Below are positions 1-10,125 of a stretch of DNA of 64,000 bases, piece after piece. Origin of the DNA: Anaerosomatales bacterium (GTDB lineage Bacteria; Actinomycetota; Coriobacteriia; Anaerosomatales; Anaerosomataceae); assembly GCA_030019445.1 (NCBI GenBank), contig JASEEU010000002.1, positions 248,995 to 312,994 of the forward strand. The letters are read 5' to 3'. The notes below the pieces were generated by a model. The model searched no databases. It had not been told where the DNA came from and worked only from the letters and a program-made list of their open reading frames with translations. The first letter of the stretch is position 1. Every line of letters starts with the position of its first letter. The position numbers and the translations under genes were made by a program.

Positions 1-1731
1 AACCAGGCCATCACGAACCCCGAGAACACCATCAAGTCCATCAAGCGCTTCATCGGCCGTCGGTTCGAAGAGACCGAGTCGGAACGCAAGACCGTCTCCT
101 ACAACGTCGTGAAAGGCAAGGACGGCCGGGCCGTCGTGGAGGTCGAGGGCACGAGGTATACGCCCGAGGAGATCTCGGCGATGATCCTCCAGAAGATGAA
201 GGCAGACGCGGAGGCGTATCTCGGCGAGAAGGTCACCGAGGCGGTCATAACCGTTCCCGCGTACTTCAACGACTCGCAGCGACAGGCGACGAAGGACGCC
301 GGTAAGGTCGCCGGTCTCGAAGTGAAGCGCATCATCAACGAGCCCACCGCGGCTGCGCTCGCGTACGGGCTCGACAAGGGCCACGAGGACCAGACGATCC
401 TCGTCTTCGACCTGGGGGGCGGCACCTTCGACGTGTCGATCCTCGAAATGGGCGAGGGTGTCTTCGAGGTGAAGTCGACCTCCGGCGACAACCATCTCGG
501 TGGCGATGACTGGGACCAGCGCGTCATGGACTGGCTGGCCGACAAGTTCAAGGCCGATCACGGCATCGACCTGCGCGCCGACAAGATGGCGCTGCAGCGG
601 CTCAAGGAGGCCGCTGAGAAGGCAAAGATGGAGCTCTCCACGATGCAGACGACCCAGATCAACCTGCCGTTCATCACGGCGGACGCCTCCGGGCCGAAGC
701 ACCTGGACTACACGCTGACCCGTGCCGAGTTCCAGAAGGTGACGAGCGACCTGCTCGATCGCTGCAAGAAGCCGGTCGAGAACGCCATCAAGGATGCCGG
801 CATCAAGGCGGCGGACATCGACCACGTCATCCTCGTGGGCGGCTCGACCCGCATGCCGGCGGTCCAGGAGCTGGTCAAGGGCATCACCGGCAAGGATCCG
901 CACAAGGGTGTCAACCCCGATGAGGTCGTCGCCATCGGCGCGGCCATCCAGGGCGGTGTGCTCGGCGGAGACGTGAAGGACATCCTGCTGCTCGACGTGA
1001 CCCCGCTCTCGCTGGGCGTGGAGACGCTCGGCGGCGTCATGACCAAGATGATCGAGCGCAACACCACCATTCCCACGCGCAAGACCGAGGTCTACACGAC
1101 CGCGGCCGATGGACAGACGTCGGTCGAGATCCACGTGCTGCAGGGCGAGCGCGAGATGGCGGCGGACAACAAGACGCTCGGCAAGTTCCACCTCATGAAC
1201 ATCCCGCCGGCACCGCGCGGCGTACCGCAGATCGAGGTCACGTTCGATATCGACGCCAACGGCATCGTGAACGTCTCGGCGAAGGACCGGGGCACCGGGC
1301 AGGAGCAGAAGATCACCATCTCCGGCTCCACCGCGCTCTCCGACGAAGAAGTCGAGCGCATGGTCATGGATGCTGAGGCGCATGCCGAGGAGGACCGCAA
1401 GCGCAAGGAGCAGGCCGAGATCCGGAACACGGCGGACTCGCTCGTGTATACGACCGAGAAGACGCTCTCCGACCTCGGTGACAAGGTTCCCGAGGAGACG
1501 AAGGCTGCGTGCGAGGCGGCCGCGGAGAAGGTCAAGAAGGCGCTCGAAGGCGACGACGCCGATGAGATCAAGTCGGCGACCGAGGAACTCCAGCAGGCGA
1601 GCTACAAGCTGGCTGAGATCGTCTATCAGGAGAGCCAGGCGGCGGCCGCCGAAGGCGGAGAGCCCGCCGAGACGCCGACCGACGAGGAAGAGGTCGTGGA
1701 AGCGGACTACGAGGTCGTCGACGAGGAGTAG
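1..1731 (+). CDS. dnaK: Chaperone protein DnaK (Hsp70), 5' end missing
   Basis: ATP-driven cytosolic Hsp70 chaperone that works with the GrpE and DnaJ encoded just downstream. The reading frame is open to base 1 and begins inside the ATPase domain ([17 protein letters not shown]), so about 40 N-terminal residues lie outside the window and 576 residues are visible. Hsp70 signatures are present: [25 protein letters not shown] and [10 protein letters not shown]. The substrate-binding domain and helical lid follow, ending in an acidic tail ([10 protein letters not shown]). grpE starts 3 nt after the stop, so dnaK is the visible head of the heat-shock operon. Confidence 0.98.
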   Translation, partial: NQAITNPENTIKSIKRFIGRRFEETESERKTVSYNVVKGKDGRAVVEVEGTRYTPEEISAMILQKMKADAEAYLGEKVTEAVITVPAYFNDSQRQATKDAGKVAGLEVKRIINEPTAAALAYGLDKGHEDQTILVFDLGGGTFDVSILEMGEGVFEVKSTSGDNHLGGDDWDQRVMDWLADKFKADHGIDLRADKMALQRLKEAAEKAKMELSTMQTTQINLPFITADASGPKHLDYTLTRAEFQKVTSDLLDRCKKPVENAIKDAGIKAADIDHVILVGGSTRMPAVQELVKGITGKDPHKGVNPDEVVAIGAAIQGGVLGGDVKDILLLDVTPLSLGVETLGGVMTKMIERNTTIPTRKTEVYTTAADGQTSVEIHVLQGEREMAADNKTLGKFHLMNIPPAPRGVPQIEVTFDIDANGIVNVSAKDRGTGQEQKITISGSTALSDEEVERMVMDAEAHAEEDRKRKEQAEIRNTADSLVYTTEKTLSDLGDKVPEETKAACEAAAEKVKKALEGDDADEIKSATEELQQASYKLAEIVYQESQAAAAEGGEPAETPTDEEEVVEADYEVVDEE

Positions 1732-1734
1732 CGC

Positions 1735-2307
1735 ATGGACCGGAAGAGGCACACAGACCCCGCGGGGCCCGGTGCGACCGATCCCACGCTGGAAGAGGAC
1801 CTCGGTGCTGAGTTCGCCCTACGTGGCGACCAGCTCGAGCACGACCTCGAGCAGGCACGGCGCGAGGCGGCTCAGCACCTGGAGGCCGCACAGCGCATCC
1901 AGGCGGAGTTCGACAACTACCGCAAGCGTGTGGCCCGTGAGGCCGAGGACATCAGGCGCCGGGCCGGGCAGCGGATCGTGGAAGAGCTGCTGCCCGTGCT
2001 CGACAACCTGGAGCGCGCCATCGATCACACGACCGCCGGAGGCGACCTGGAGCACCTGCTTACCGGTGTCGAGATGGTCCACCAGCAGATCCGCGACGTC
2101 TTCGGCAAGGAGGGCGTCGAGGTGCTCGACCCGTTCGGTGCGGCGTTCGACCCGAACCTGCACCAGGCGGTCGGACAGCGAGAAGACGCAGTGGTGCCCG
2201 AGGGGACCGTCCTGGACGTGTACCAGAAGGGCTACCTCATGAATGGGCGTGTCGTCCGCCCGGCCATGGTGGTCGTGAGCACCGGAGGACCGGCCCGCGA
2301 GGAGTGA
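1735..2307 (+). CDS. grpE: Nucleotide exchange factor GrpE
   Basis: Releases ADP from DnaK. The 190-residue product has the expected layout: a variable N-terminus, a long coiled-coil helix (about residues 30-75, with QAEFDNYRKRVAREAE) and a C-terminal beta domain containing the region around VLDNLERA and NGRVVRPAMVVVS. The ATG follows the dnaK stop by 3 nt and dnaJ begins 3 nt after this stop, indicating translational coupling within dnaK-grpE-dnaJ-hspR. Length is normal for the family. Confidence 0.96.
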   Translation: MDRKRHTDPAGPGATDPTLEEDLGAEFALRGDQLEHDLEQARREAAQHLEAAQRIQAEFDNYRKRVAREAEDIRRRAGQRIVEELLPVLDNLERAIDHTTAGGDLEHLLTGVEMVHQQIRDVFGKEGVEVLDPFGAAFDPNLHQAVGQREDAVVPEGTVLDVYQKGYLMNGRVVRPAMVVVSTGGPAREE

Positions 2308-2310
2308 CGC

Positions 2311-3405
2311 ATGGCCGCACGCAAGGACTACTACGACATACTCGGCGTGCCGAAGAACGCGTCCACGGACGATATCAAGAAGGCGTTCCGCAAGCAGGCC
2401 CGCAAGCACCATCCTGACGCCGGCGGCAGCGAGGAGCGCTTCAAGGAGATCAATGAGGCGTACGACGTGCTCTCTGATCCCGAGAAGCGCAAGCAGTACG
2501 ACGAGTATGGCCAGTACTTCGGCGGCAACGTGCCGCCCGGCGGCGCCGGCCCGTTCGGCGGCGGCTACCAGTACACGACCGTCGACATGGGCGATCTCGG
2601 CGACCTGTTCGGCGACGTTTTCGCAGGCTTCGGTGGACGTCGCAGCCGCCAGGCCAGCGCTCGTCGCGGCAACGACCTGCAGTACGACCTCACCCTGTCG
2701 TTCGACGAGGCGCTCACCGGCGTCTCGACCAAGGTCGAGGTGAAGCGGACCGAGTCCTGCTCGGCATGCGGCGGTACGGGCGCGGCGCCGGGAACGTCGC
2801 CGGTCACGTGCACCACGTGCGGCGGTAGCGGTCACGTCAGCCAGGGGCAGGGTATGTTCGCGTTCTCCCGGCCGTGTCCACGGTGCGGAGGCAGCGGCAC
2901 GACGATCGAGACGCCGTGCCCGACGTGCAAGGGCAAGGGGACGGTGACGCGCGTGAAGCCCGTCACCGTCAACGTGCCGCCGGGCGTCACCGACGGCGGC
3001 AAGCTCCGCTTCAAGGGCAAGGGCGAGCCGGGCACCGGCGGCGGGCCGGCGGGTGATCTGTACGTCGTCACCCACATCCGGCCGCATGCGTACTACACGC
3101 GTGATGGCGCGGATGTCGTGCTCGACCTGCCGGTCACGCTTCCGGAGGCGGCGCTCGGCACGCAGGTCACGATCCCCGCGCCGGACGGCACCAAGGTGAA
3201 GTTGAAGATCAAAGCCGGGACCCAGGACGGTACCGTGCTCCGGATCCGCGGTAAGGGTGCGCCCAAGCTGAAGGGCAAGGGCTCCGGCGATCTGAAGGTA
3301 CGGGTGGCGGTGCAGGTGCCGACGGCGCTCACCGCCGAGCAGAAGGAGTTGCTGAAGCGTTTCGAGTCCTTGCGTGACGAGGACGTGCGGGCGCACATCA
3401 CCTGA
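2311..3405 (+). CDS. dnaJ: Chaperone protein DnaJ
   Basis: Hsp40 co-chaperone that delivers substrates to DnaK and stimulates its ATPase. The 364-residue type I protein has a J domain (about 1-70, with the HPD tripeptide in KHHPDAGG), a Gly/Phe-rich linker, and four CxxCxGxG zinc modules between about residues 149 and 210 ([32 protein letters not shown]). The C-terminal substrate domains follow. This is the DnaJ paralogue actinobacteria place next to hspR. Confidence 0.97.
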   Translation: MAARKDYYDILGVPKNASTDDIKKAFRKQARKHHPDAGGSEERFKEINEAYDVLSDPEKRKQYDEYGQYFGGNVPPGGAGPFGGGYQYTTVDMGDLGDLFGDVFAGFGGRRSRQASARRGNDLQYDLTLSFDEALTGVSTKVEVKRTESCSACGGTGAAPGTSPVTCTTCGGSGHVSQGQGMFAFSRPCPRCGGSGTTIETPCPTCKGKGTVTRVKPVTVNVPPGVTDGGKLRFKGKGEPGTGGGPAGDLYVVTHIRPHAYYTRDGADVVLDLPVTLPEAALGTQVTIPAPDGTKVKLKIKAGTQDGTVLRIRGKGAPKLKGKGSGDLKVRVAVQVPTALTAEQKELLKRFESLRDEDVRAHIT

Positions 3406-3421
3406 CCAAGGAGGAACCGCG

Positions 3422-3829
3422 GTGAAGAGCCAGCGACGTGGCGGCAAGGACAGGCCGCTCTACATGATCAGCGTGGCCGCTGAGCTTGCCGGCATGCATC
3501 CGCAGACGCTCAGGGTCTACGAGCGCAAGCGCTTGGTGCAGCCGCGACGCTCGGCAGGGAGCACGCGCCTGTACTCGGACGCCGACATCGAACGGCTCAG
3601 GCTCATCCAGCGGCTGACGCAGGAGGAGGGCATCAACCTCGCGGGAGTGACCCGCATCATCTCGCTGCAGCGCCAAATCGAGGAGCTGGAAGCCGAGCTC
3701 GAGGTGGCCAAGGCGGAGGCGAGCCGGAAGGACGTGTTGCTGGCAGCCGAGATCCAACGCGTCCGTGCGAGCATGCGTGCCGACATCGTGCACGTGCCCA
3801 CCGGACGCATCGTACGCAGAGAACGGTAG
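3422..3829 (+). CDS. hspR: Heat-shock repressor HspR (MerR family)
   Basis: MerR-type repressor. In actinobacteria HspR binds HAIR sites and uses DnaK as co-repressor. The 135-residue protein has an N-terminal winged HTH (about 12-75, [20 protein letters not shown]) and a C-terminal coiled coil (about 80-120). I chose GTG 3422 because AAGGAGG sits at a good distance just upstream; an in-frame ATG at 3374 lies inside dnaJ and has no ribosome site. Its position after dnaJ and before clpB is the classic arrangement. I found no convincing HAIR palindrome before clpB, and the operon promoter is outside the window. Confidence 0.94.
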   Translation: MKSQRRGGKDRPLYMISVAAELAGMHPQTLRVYERKRLVQPRRSAGSTRLYSDADIERLRLIQRLTQEEGINLAGVTRIISLQRQIEELEAELEVAKAEASRKDVLLAAEIQRVRASMRADIVHVPTGRIVRRER

Positions 3830-4045
3830 CGAACGATGGCCGACCGACGATCGGCGCTCAGGCGATGGCTTGAGGGCGTCCGTGATGGCGAGATACCCGG
3901 AGGTCCCCTCTGACTACTCGTCGCCTGGGTGTGGTCGCACCTTGCGAGGGAACGCGGGAAGCCTCCCGCTTGAAGCGTGAACCGGTAGCGGCGCGGCGCG
4001 TCGCAATGGAGGACCGGTCGCCGAGCGCGACCAAAGGAGCATGAG

Positions 4046-6634
4046 ATGAGACTCGACAAACTCACGATCAAGGCGCAGGAAGCGTTGCAGGCCGCCCAGG
4101 GCATCGCAGCGGATGCATCGTCGCAGGTCATCGAGCCTGAGCATCTGCTGAAGGCGCTGCTTGACCAGGCCGAGGGCATCGTTCGTCCCATCGTGCAGAA
4201 GGTCGGAGCCGACCCCGACGCGATCGAGGCGGACGTCACTGCGGCCGTCGAGACGATGCCGAAGGTAAGCGGCGCCACGGCGCCGGGACAGGGCGTGAGC
4301 GCGCGGCTCAACAGCGTCTTCACCGACGCCTTCAGCCATGCCGAGAAGCTCAAGGACGCCTACGTCTCCACCGAGCACCTGCTTGTCGGCATCGCCGCGG
4401 ACAGCGGCGAGGCGGGCACGGTGCTGCGCAGGGCGGGCGTGACCGAGGAGCGGCTGCTTGAGGCGCTCGGTGAGCTACGCGCCGGCACGCGGGTGACCGA
4501 CCAGAACCCCGAGGCGCAGTTCCAGGCGCTCGAGCGGTTCTCGCGCAACCTCACCGATCTGGCGCGGCAGGGCAGGCTCGACCCGGTCATCGGCCGGAAC
4601 GAGGAGATACGCCGTGTCATCCAGGTGCTGTCGCGACGCACCAAGAACAACCCGGTTCTCATCGGCGAGCCGGGCACCGGGAAGACGGCGATCGTCGAAG
4701 GGCTGGCACAGCGTATCGTCGCCGGCGACGTCCCGACGAGCCTCAAGGACAAGGACGTCGTGGCGCTCGACCTGGGGTCCATGGTCGCGGGAGCCAAGTA
4801 CCGCGGCGAGTTCGAGGACCGGCTGAAGGCGGTCCTGCGCGAGGTGGAGCAGGCCGAGGGCCGCCTCATCCTTTTCATCGACGAACTGCATACGCTCGTC
4901 GGCGCGGGCGCGGCCGAGGGCGCGATGGATGCGAGCAACATGCTCAAGCCGGCGCTCGCCCGCGGAGAGCTGCACGCCATCGGAGCGACGACCCTCGACG
5001 AGTATCGCGAGCACATCGAGAAAGACGCCGCCCTCGAGCGACGCTTCCAGCCGGTATTCGTGGGCGAGCCGAGCGCCGAGGACACCATCGCCATCCTGCG
5101 CGGCCTCAAGGAGAAGTACGAGGTCCACCATGGCGTGCGCATCACCGACGGAGCGATCGTCGCGGCGGCGGCGCTCTCCGACCGCTACATCACCGATCGC
5201 TTCCTCCCCGACAAGGCGATCGACCTCATCGACGAGGCCGCGAGCCGGCTGCGGATCGAGATCGACTCGATGCCGACCGAGATCGACGCGCTCGACCGCC
5301 AGCTCCGCCAGCTGCAGATCGAGGAGCAGGCGCTGCAGAAGGAGACGGACGACGCGAGCAGGCAGCGGCTTGAGAGCCTCCGCGCCGAGATGGCCGAGAT
5401 CAACGAGCAGCTAACCGGCCTGAAGGCGCGATGGGAGCAGGAGAAGGAGGTCATCAACGCGGTGCAGCGCCTCAAGGCCGAAATCGATGAGGCCAAGGTG
5501 GCGGCGGAGCGCGCGGAGCGCGAGGGCGACCTGCAGCGGGCGGCCGAGATCCGCTACGGCCGCATGCCCGGCCTGGAGAGCGAGCTCGTCTCGGCGGAGG
5601 AGCGGCTGACCGAGCTCCAGTCGGGTGCCGCGATGCTCAAGGAAGAGGTCACCGAGGAGGAGATCGCGGAGGTCGTCGCGAGCTGGACGGGTATCCCTGT
5701 CTCCAAGCTGCTCGAGGGCGAGCTGCAGAAGCTCGCTCAGCTCGAGGAGCTGCTCCACCAGCGTGTGATCGGCCAGGACGAAGCGGTGAGCGCCGTTGCC
5801 TCGGCCATCCGCCGTTCGCGTGCGGGCCTGTCGGACCCCGACAGGCCGATCGGGTCGTTCATCTTCCTCGGCCCGACCGGCGTGGGCAAGACCGAGCTCG
5901 CCAAGGCGCTCGCCGCGTTCCTCTTCGACGACGAGCGCAACATGGTGCGGCTCGACATGTCCGAGTACATGGAGAAGTTCAGCGTCCAGCGGTTGATCGG
6001 CGCGCCTCCGGGCTACGTGGGCTACGAGGAGGGCGGGCAGCTGACCGAGGCGGTCCGCCGGCGACCGTACAGCGTCGTGCTGCTGGACGAGATCGAGAAG
6101 GCGCACCCGGATGTCTTCAACGTGCTGCTGCAGGTCCTCGATGACGGGCGCCTCACCGACGGCCAGGGCCGCACCGTAAGCTTCCGCAACACGATCGTCA
6201 TCATGACGAGCAACGTGGGCAGCCAATTCGTGCAGGAGTACGCAAAGAGCGGCGACTACGACCAGATGAAAGCGATGGTGGAGGAGGCGCTGCGTGCCAC
6301 CTTCAGGCCCGAGTTCCTCAACCGGGTGGACGATGTGGTGGTGTTCCACGCGCTGACGATGGAGGAGCTTGCCGAGATCGTCGAGCTCCAGCTTGCCGAG
6401 GTACGCGACCGGCTGGCCGACCGTCGCCTCGCGCTTGAGATCACCCCCGCGGCGCGCGAACGCATCGCCCTGGAAGGGTTCGACCCGGTCTTCGGCGCGC
6501 GGCCGCTGAAGCGTGTGCTGCAGCGCGAGGTCATCGACCGCGTGGCGCGCGAGATCATCGAAGGCCGTCTGGCCGAAGGAGACACCGTGACGGTCGACAT
6601 CGTCGACGACGAGATCGGCATACGCGTGGGATAG
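4046..6634 (+). CDS. clpB: Disaggregase ClpB
   Basis: Hexameric AAA+ chaperone that pulls proteins out of aggregates together with DnaK/DnaJ/GrpE. Its 862 residues show the full ClpB order: an N-terminal Clp repeat domain (1-150), NBD1 with Walker A GEPGTGKT (about 207) and Walker [12 protein letters not shown] (about 273), and a coiled-coil M domain (about 400-530) that separates ClpB from ClpA/ClpC. NBD2 has Walker A GPTGVGKT (about 610) and [16 protein letters not shown] 4046 is preceded by AAAGGAG. It lies 216 nt after hspR; that gap holds only a short GC hairpin (3954-3969) without a T run. Confidence 0.97.
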   Translation: MRLDKLTIKAQEALQAAQGIAADASSQVIEPEHLLKALLDQAEGIVRPIVQKVGADPDAIEADVTAAVETMPKVSGATAPGQGVSARLNSVFTDAFSHAEKLKDAYVSTEHLLVGIAADSGEAGTVLRRAGVTEERLLEALGELRAGTRVTDQNPEAQFQALERFSRNLTDLARQGRLDPVIGRNEEIRRVIQVLSRRTKNNPVLIGEPGTGKTAIVEGLAQRIVAGDVPTSLKDKDVVALDLGSMVAGAKYRGEFEDRLKAVLREVEQAEGRLILFIDELHTLVGAGAAEGAMDASNMLKPALARGELHAIGATTLDEYREHIEKDAALERRFQPVFVGEPSAEDTIAILRGLKEKYEVHHGVRITDGAIVAAAALSDRYITDRFLPDKAIDLIDEAASRLRIEIDSMPTEIDALDRQLRQLQIEEQALQKETDDASRQRLESLRAEMAEINEQLTGLKARWEQEKEVINAVQRLKAEIDEAKVAAERAEREGDLQRAAEIRYGRMPGLESELVSAEERLTELQSGAAMLKEEVTEEEIAEVVASWTGIPVSKLLEGELQKLAQLEELLHQRVIGQDEAVSAVASAIRRSRAGLSDPDRPIGSFIFLGPTGVGKTELAKALAAFLFDDERNMVRLDMSEYMEKFSVQRLIGAPPGYVGYEEGGQLTEAVRRRPYSVVLLDEIEKAHPDVFNVLLQVLDDGRLTDGQGRTVSFRNTIVIMTSNVGSQFVQEYAKSGDYDQMKAMVEEALRATFRPEFLNRVDDVVVFHALTMEELAEIVELQLAEVRDRLADRRLALEITPAARERIALEGFDPVFGARPLKRVLQREVIDRVAREIIEGRLAEGDTVTVDIVDDEIGIRVG

Positions 6635-6661
6635 CGCGGTGCGCGTGAGTCCCTCTCGGCG

Positions 6662-7162
6662 CTACCGGCCGCCCGGCCCCGGTCCCGGCTGCGGCGCGTC
6701 TTCGCCGCCGGGCGACTCGTCGCCTGCCGGTCCGGGCGCGTCGCTTCCGGCGTTCCCGGTGCCCGGGCCTTCCGTCTGGGCCGGCGCACCCGGGCGGACC
6801 TGGGTCTGCACCTGGTTGGTGCGCGGCTCATAGCGGTAGTCGACGACCTGCGTCGAGCCGTCTTCCTGCTGCAGCTCGACCGTCACGACGACGTTGGCGC
6901 CATCGGGCGCATCCCGCAGCGCCGCGCTCATGATCGCCTCGGCCTCGCTGGCCTCGATGGAGGCCACGCTCAGTCCCAGAAGCGTCTGGCGCGCGTTCAC
7001 GCCCTCGCCTGTGTGGACGTAGGTCACCGCCTGCTCGAGGTCGGCGCCGAAGGCGCGCCGCGCGGCGAGGATGGCCGGGTCGCCGGGCCCGCCGAGCAAC
7101 AGCACGGCGAAGACGGCGACGAGCGCCAGGACGCGCATCGGTCTGATGTTGACGGCGGTCAT
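6662..7162 (-). CDS. Secreted or membrane-anchored protein of unknown function
   Basis: I do not recognise a family. The 166-residue product has an N-terminal hydrophobic segment (about 9-27, VLALVAVFAVLLLGG), a compact middle region (about 40-115) and a low-complexity Gly/Pro-rich C-terminal tail (about 120-166, GPGTGNAGSDAPGPAGDESP) typical of exported, disordered linkers. ATG 7162 has GGAG seven bases upstream. It is convergent with clpB, with only 27 nt between the stops, so it is not part of the heat-shock operon. Confidence 0.75.
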   Translation of the reverse strand: MTAVNIRPMRVLALVAVFAVLLLGGPGDPAILAARRAFGADLEQAVTYVHTGEGVNARQTLLGLSVASIEASEAEAIMSAALRDAPDGANVVVTVELQQEDGSTQVVDYRYEPRTNQVQTQVRPGAPAQTEGPGTGNAGSDAPGPAGDESPGGEDAPQPGPGPGGR

Positions 7163-7325
7163 CGACGCTCCATGTCAGGACAGTCCTTCTCGGAGTACTT
7201 CGGCACGATGCTGCCACGGCCTGTGGGTCGTCGGCTGACTATCTGACGGACGGCGGTCCCGGCGTGCCGGTCGGCGCCGTTCCTGTCGCTCCCTTAGCGC
7301 GGCGTATGCGCGTCATCGTCACGCG

Positions 7326-7341
7326 CCGGGTACGTACCCGG
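7326..7341. promoter_or_regulatory. 16-bp perfect palindrome upstream of rtcB
   Basis: CCGGGTACGTACCCGG is a perfect palindrome ending 10 nt before the rtcB ATG. It could be an operator or a small hairpin that masks the ribosome site. No T run follows, so it is not a terminator. Its function is inferred from position only. Confidence 0.4.
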
Positions 7342-7351
7342 TGGTGACGCC

Positions 7352-8512
7352 ATGCAGGAGATCCCGACAGAGGGTGTGCCCATCAGGGTCTGGGGCGGCC
7401 CGCACGATGATTCGACGCTCGAACAGGCGCGGCATCTCGCGCTGCTGCCGTTCGCGTTCAGGCACGTCGCACTGATGGCGGATGCGCACGTCGGCTACGG
7501 CATGCCGATCGGCGGCGTGCTCGCAACGCGCGACGCCGTGATCCCGCACGCGGTCGGCCTCGACATCGGATGCGGCGTGCGTGCATGGCCGATCGGCGTG
7601 GACCTCGGCCGGCTGCTGGCCGAGCGGGACGCGATCCTCCACGAGGTGCAGCGCGCGGTGCCCACCGGCTTCCACTGGCATGACGAGTCGCAGGCGGCGC
7701 GGACGCGGCTGTTCGAGCGCCTCCCCGCGCTCGAGGTGCTCGAGCGGGAGGCCGAGAAGGCCACCCGGCAGGTCGGCACGCTGGGGGGTGGCAACCACTT
7801 CATCGAGCTGCAGGTCGACGACGACGAGATCGTATGGGCGATGGTCCACTCGGGGAGCCGGAACCTCGGCAAGCAGGTGGCCGAGCACTACGACGGCATC
7901 GCGCGCGAGCGGTGCGACCGTGACGGGTGCCCCGTGCCCGCCGCGTGGCAGCTGGCCCACCTGCCGATCGGCTCGGCGCACGGCGCCGAGTACCTCGAGG
8001 CGATGCGCTTCTGTCTCTCGTTCGCGCGCGACAGCAGGCGGCTCATGGCCGAGCGCGTGCAGGAGGCCGTGCTCGGCGCCGTGCCGGAGGCCGTCGCCGG
8101 CGAGACCATCGACGTGCACCACAACTACGCCGCGCTCGAGACGCACTTCGGCGAGGAGGTCGTCGTGCACCGCAAGGGCGCGGTGCGTGCCGAGGGGACC
8201 GTCGTGATCCCGGGATCGATGGGGACGCACTCCTATATCGGCCACGGGCTCGCCTCGGCGGAGTCGTTCATCTCGTGCTCGCACGGCGCCGGACGGGCGA
8301 TGGGTCGCAAGCAGGCGCTTCGGAGCATCCCCGCTCACCGGGTGCTCGCCGAGATGGCCGAGCGCGACATACGCCTCTTCAAGCCGAAGAAGGGCGACGT
8401 GGCCGAGGAGGCTGCCGAGGCCTACAAGGACATCGACGACGTCATGGCCGCGCAGGCCGATCTCGTCGAGCCGATCGCGAGGCTGCGGCCGCTCGGAGTC
8501 GTCAAGGCGTGA
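7352..8512 (+). CDS. rtcB: RNA-splicing ligase RtcB family protein
   Basis: RtcB joins RNA ends carrying 2',3'-cyclic phosphate or 3'-phosphate to 5'-OH ends, using GTP and Mn2+, in RNA repair or tRNA healing. The 386-residue protein carries the family motifs in order: LMADAHVGYGMPIGGV, GLDIGCGVRA (metal-binding Cys), GGGNHFIEL, HSGSRNLGKQ, DVHHNYA, PGSMGTHSYI and SCSHGAGR. The last holds the histidine expected to be guanylylated. No archease or RtcR/RtcA gene is adjacent, so it appears to be a single-gene unit. The palindrome at 7326-7341 may regulate it. Confidence 0.93.
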   Translation: MQEIPTEGVPIRVWGGPHDDSTLEQARHLALLPFAFRHVALMADAHVGYGMPIGGVLATRDAVIPHAVGLDIGCGVRAWPIGVDLGRLLAERDAILHEVQRAVPTGFHWHDESQAARTRLFERLPALEVLEREAEKATRQVGTLGGGNHFIELQVDDDEIVWAMVHSGSRNLGKQVAEHYDGIARERCDRDGCPVPAAWQLAHLPIGSAHGAEYLEAMRFCLSFARDSRRLMAERVQEAVLGAVPEAVAGETIDVHHNYAALETHFGEEVVVHRKGAVRAEGTVVIPGSMGTHSYIGHGLASAESFISCSHGAGRAMGRKQALRSIPAHRVLAEMAERDIRLFKPKKGDVAEEAAEAYKDIDDVMAAQADLVEPIARLRPLGVVKA

Positions 8513-8524
8513 GCGATGCGCTCG

Positions 8525-9052
8525 TCAGTTGGGCGCTCCCAGCCGCACGGTGTCATGTCGGGCGCGCGCGAGCTGAGAGATGTCGTGTCCCAGGCGTATG
8601 AGCTCGGTCTGCGCTGCCCGCAGGTCGGTGAGGTCGGCGAGCAGCACGAGGCAGCCGAGCGACGTCTCGCCCTCCACGAGCGGGATCGCGCGGCCCCACA
8701 GGACGGTGCCGTCGAACAGCGTCTCGAACGTCGTCTCCGGAAGATCCGACACGAGGCAGTGCTCCATGTGCGTCGTGAGCGGTGGGCAGTGCTCGGCGAC
8801 GGCGTCGCCGGGGCGCATCCGCGGGAAGAGGCGTCGTGCAGCGCTGTTGGCGAGGACGACGTGCAGCCGGGTGTCCACCACGACCGCGGCGTCCGACATC
8901 TCCTCGAACGCCTGCTCGTGGGCCCGGAGACAGAGGTCGTGCACGTCGCGTCTCCTGAGGCGCCTGGAGCACCATATCCAGAGCGCAGCGAGGCAGACGC
9001 CGAGCGTGATGACGCCAGCGCTGAACGCTACGAGTGTCGTGGTGCTGGTCAC
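8525..9052 (-). CDS. Membrane-anchored PAS-domain protein
   Basis: A 175-residue protein with one N-terminal membrane helix (about 7-27, LVAFSAGVITLGVCLAALW), a basic stop-transfer (SRRLRRRD) and a PAS-like sensory domain (about 45-150, FEEMSDAAVVVDTRLHVVLANSAARRLF). A short helical tail follows, with no kinase, GGDEF or phosphatase output. I chose GTG 9052 because GGGGGGAG lies 9 nt upstream; the open frame extends much further 5' but overlaps the next gene. It is probably co-transcribed with the GerMN/Gmad2 gene upstream and could pass a signal to a partner protein. Confidence 0.72.
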   Translation of the reverse strand: MTSTTTLVAFSAGVITLGVCLAALWIWCSRRLRRRDVHDLCLRAHEQAFEEMSDAAVVVDTRLHVVLANSAARRLFPRMRPGDAVAEHCPPLTTHMEHCLVSDLPETTFETLFDGTVLWGRAIPLVEGETSLGCLVLLADLTDLRAAQTELIRLGHDISQLARARHDTVRLGAPN

Positions 9053-9126
9053 GGCGAGTGACTCCCCCCAGAGCCGGTACCCGATGAATAGCACATCAGG
9101 CCGCGAGGGGCCACCCGCCAGGTGGC

Positions 9127-10044
9127 CTATCGCAGCAGCTTCACAGGGATCCGCACCACATTGATGGCCGATCCGTCGCGCGCCGACTCCTCGTAGACGA
9201 CGAGCGTCCCGATGCCCGTCTCGGCTGAGGCATAGGGCACGCTGACGTCGAAGAGCCGCCATTCGCCCATAGCGCCGGCAGTGACGACCTTCCGTGCGAT
9301 GCGCGTGCCGGACGGATCGAGCACTTCGATGATGAACGTCGCCTCGAAGGTGTTGTTGAGCCCCCGGATGCGGAGCGGGCTCGGGGTCGATTCGCCCGGC
9401 GCCGGATGCTCGACCAGGATGGCGGGGAGCACGTCGGCGAAGTCCGCTCTGGCGAGCGGCGCATCGAGCGCGGTCGTGCCGAGCGATGGCAGCGGCGCGC
9501 CGTCGATCTCGATGCGCACGGCGTCGACCGTGCGGAACTGCGTGAGCGTGAAGACGAGCTGCGCGAGCCGCAGTCGCAACGCCTTCCCGGCAGCCGGCTC
9601 CGTGAACTGCGGCGACAGGTCGACGGTCGCGACGCCACCGGCGATACTCACGCCATTCAACGTCACGCCGACGGGGAGCTCGCTCGAGAGCCCGTAGCCG
9701 AGCTCCGATCCCGTGACGCCGATCACGAGCTGACGCGTGGCCGCGGCCGCCACCGCCTTGGTGGCCGGCACCTCGCGAGCGCTGACTCCGAGGACGCCGT
9801 CGCGCACGAAGTAGACCAGCAACCGCTGCTGCTGTGTGTCCGGGGTGACCGAGGGCTCGGCGCTCGGCACGGGCTCCCGGGGAGCGTCCGTGGCCTGCTC
9901 TGAAGGAGGCGTCACGGTCCCATCGCCGTCCCGCACCCCGTTCGCCGGCGGTTCGTCGCGCAGTAGCACCGACGCCGCCACCACTGCCCCTACGACGACG
10001 ACCCCGATGAGCGCCGCCACTATGAGGCGCCGCTGAGGATCCAT
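9127..10044 (-). CDS. GerMN and Gmad2 domain exported protein
   Basis: A 305-residue surface-anchored protein. It has an N-terminal membrane helix (about 6-26, LIVAALIGVVVVGAVVAASVL), a Pro/Thr-rich linker, a GerMN domain (about 75-190, LLVYFVRDGVLGVSAREV to RIEIDGAPL) and a C-terminal Gmad2 Ig-like domain (about 215-305, IRGLNNTFEATFIIEVLD). These domains occur in spore germination GerM, but the pair is common in non-sporulating actinobacteria and is taken to be cell-envelope related. ATG 10044 has GGGGAG five bases upstream and is preferred to GTG 10071. It is divergent from the phosphatase gene at 10126. Confidence 0.85.
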   Translation of the reverse strand: MDPQRRLIVAALIGVVVVGAVVAASVLLRDEPPANGVRDGDGTVTPPSEQATDAPREPVPSAEPSVTPDTQQQRLLVYFVRDGVLGVSAREVPATKAVAAAATRQLVIGVTGSELGYGLSSELPVGVTLNGVSIAGGVATVDLSPQFTEPAAGKALRLRLAQLVFTLTQFRTVDAVRIEIDGAPLPSLGTTALDAPLARADFADVLPAILVEHPAPGESTPSPLRIRGLNNTFEATFIIEVLDPSGTRIARKVVTAGAMGEWRLFDVSVPYASAETGIGTLVVYEESARDGSAINVVRIPVKLLR

Positions 10045-10125
10045 ATCCGCTCCCCTCGTCACTGCGGTCACTAGAGTACATCCCCGTACCCTCGTCGGGA
10101 CCGGAGCCGTTCATCAGGGTGATGG

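Noticed and set aside
1819-3447. 542-residue open frame on the minus strand
   Set aside because: It lies across grpE and dnaJ, which are certain, and its protein is low-complexity His/Arg/Leu-rich with no recognisable domain. It is a GC-driven shadow frame.
3830-4045. HAIR operator before clpB
   Set aside because: CTCA and CTTGAG elements near 3860 are in the wrong order and spacing for CTTGAGT-N7-ACTCAAG. I could not support a site.
8513-9061. 181-residue plus-strand frame after rtcB
   Set aside because: It lies opposite the PAS protein, which has a good start, membrane helix and PAS motif.
9127-10044. Sporulation locus, from the GerMN domain
   Set aside because: GerMN/Gmad2 proteins are common in non-spore-formers, and no other sporulation gene is present. 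The domain alone is not evidence.
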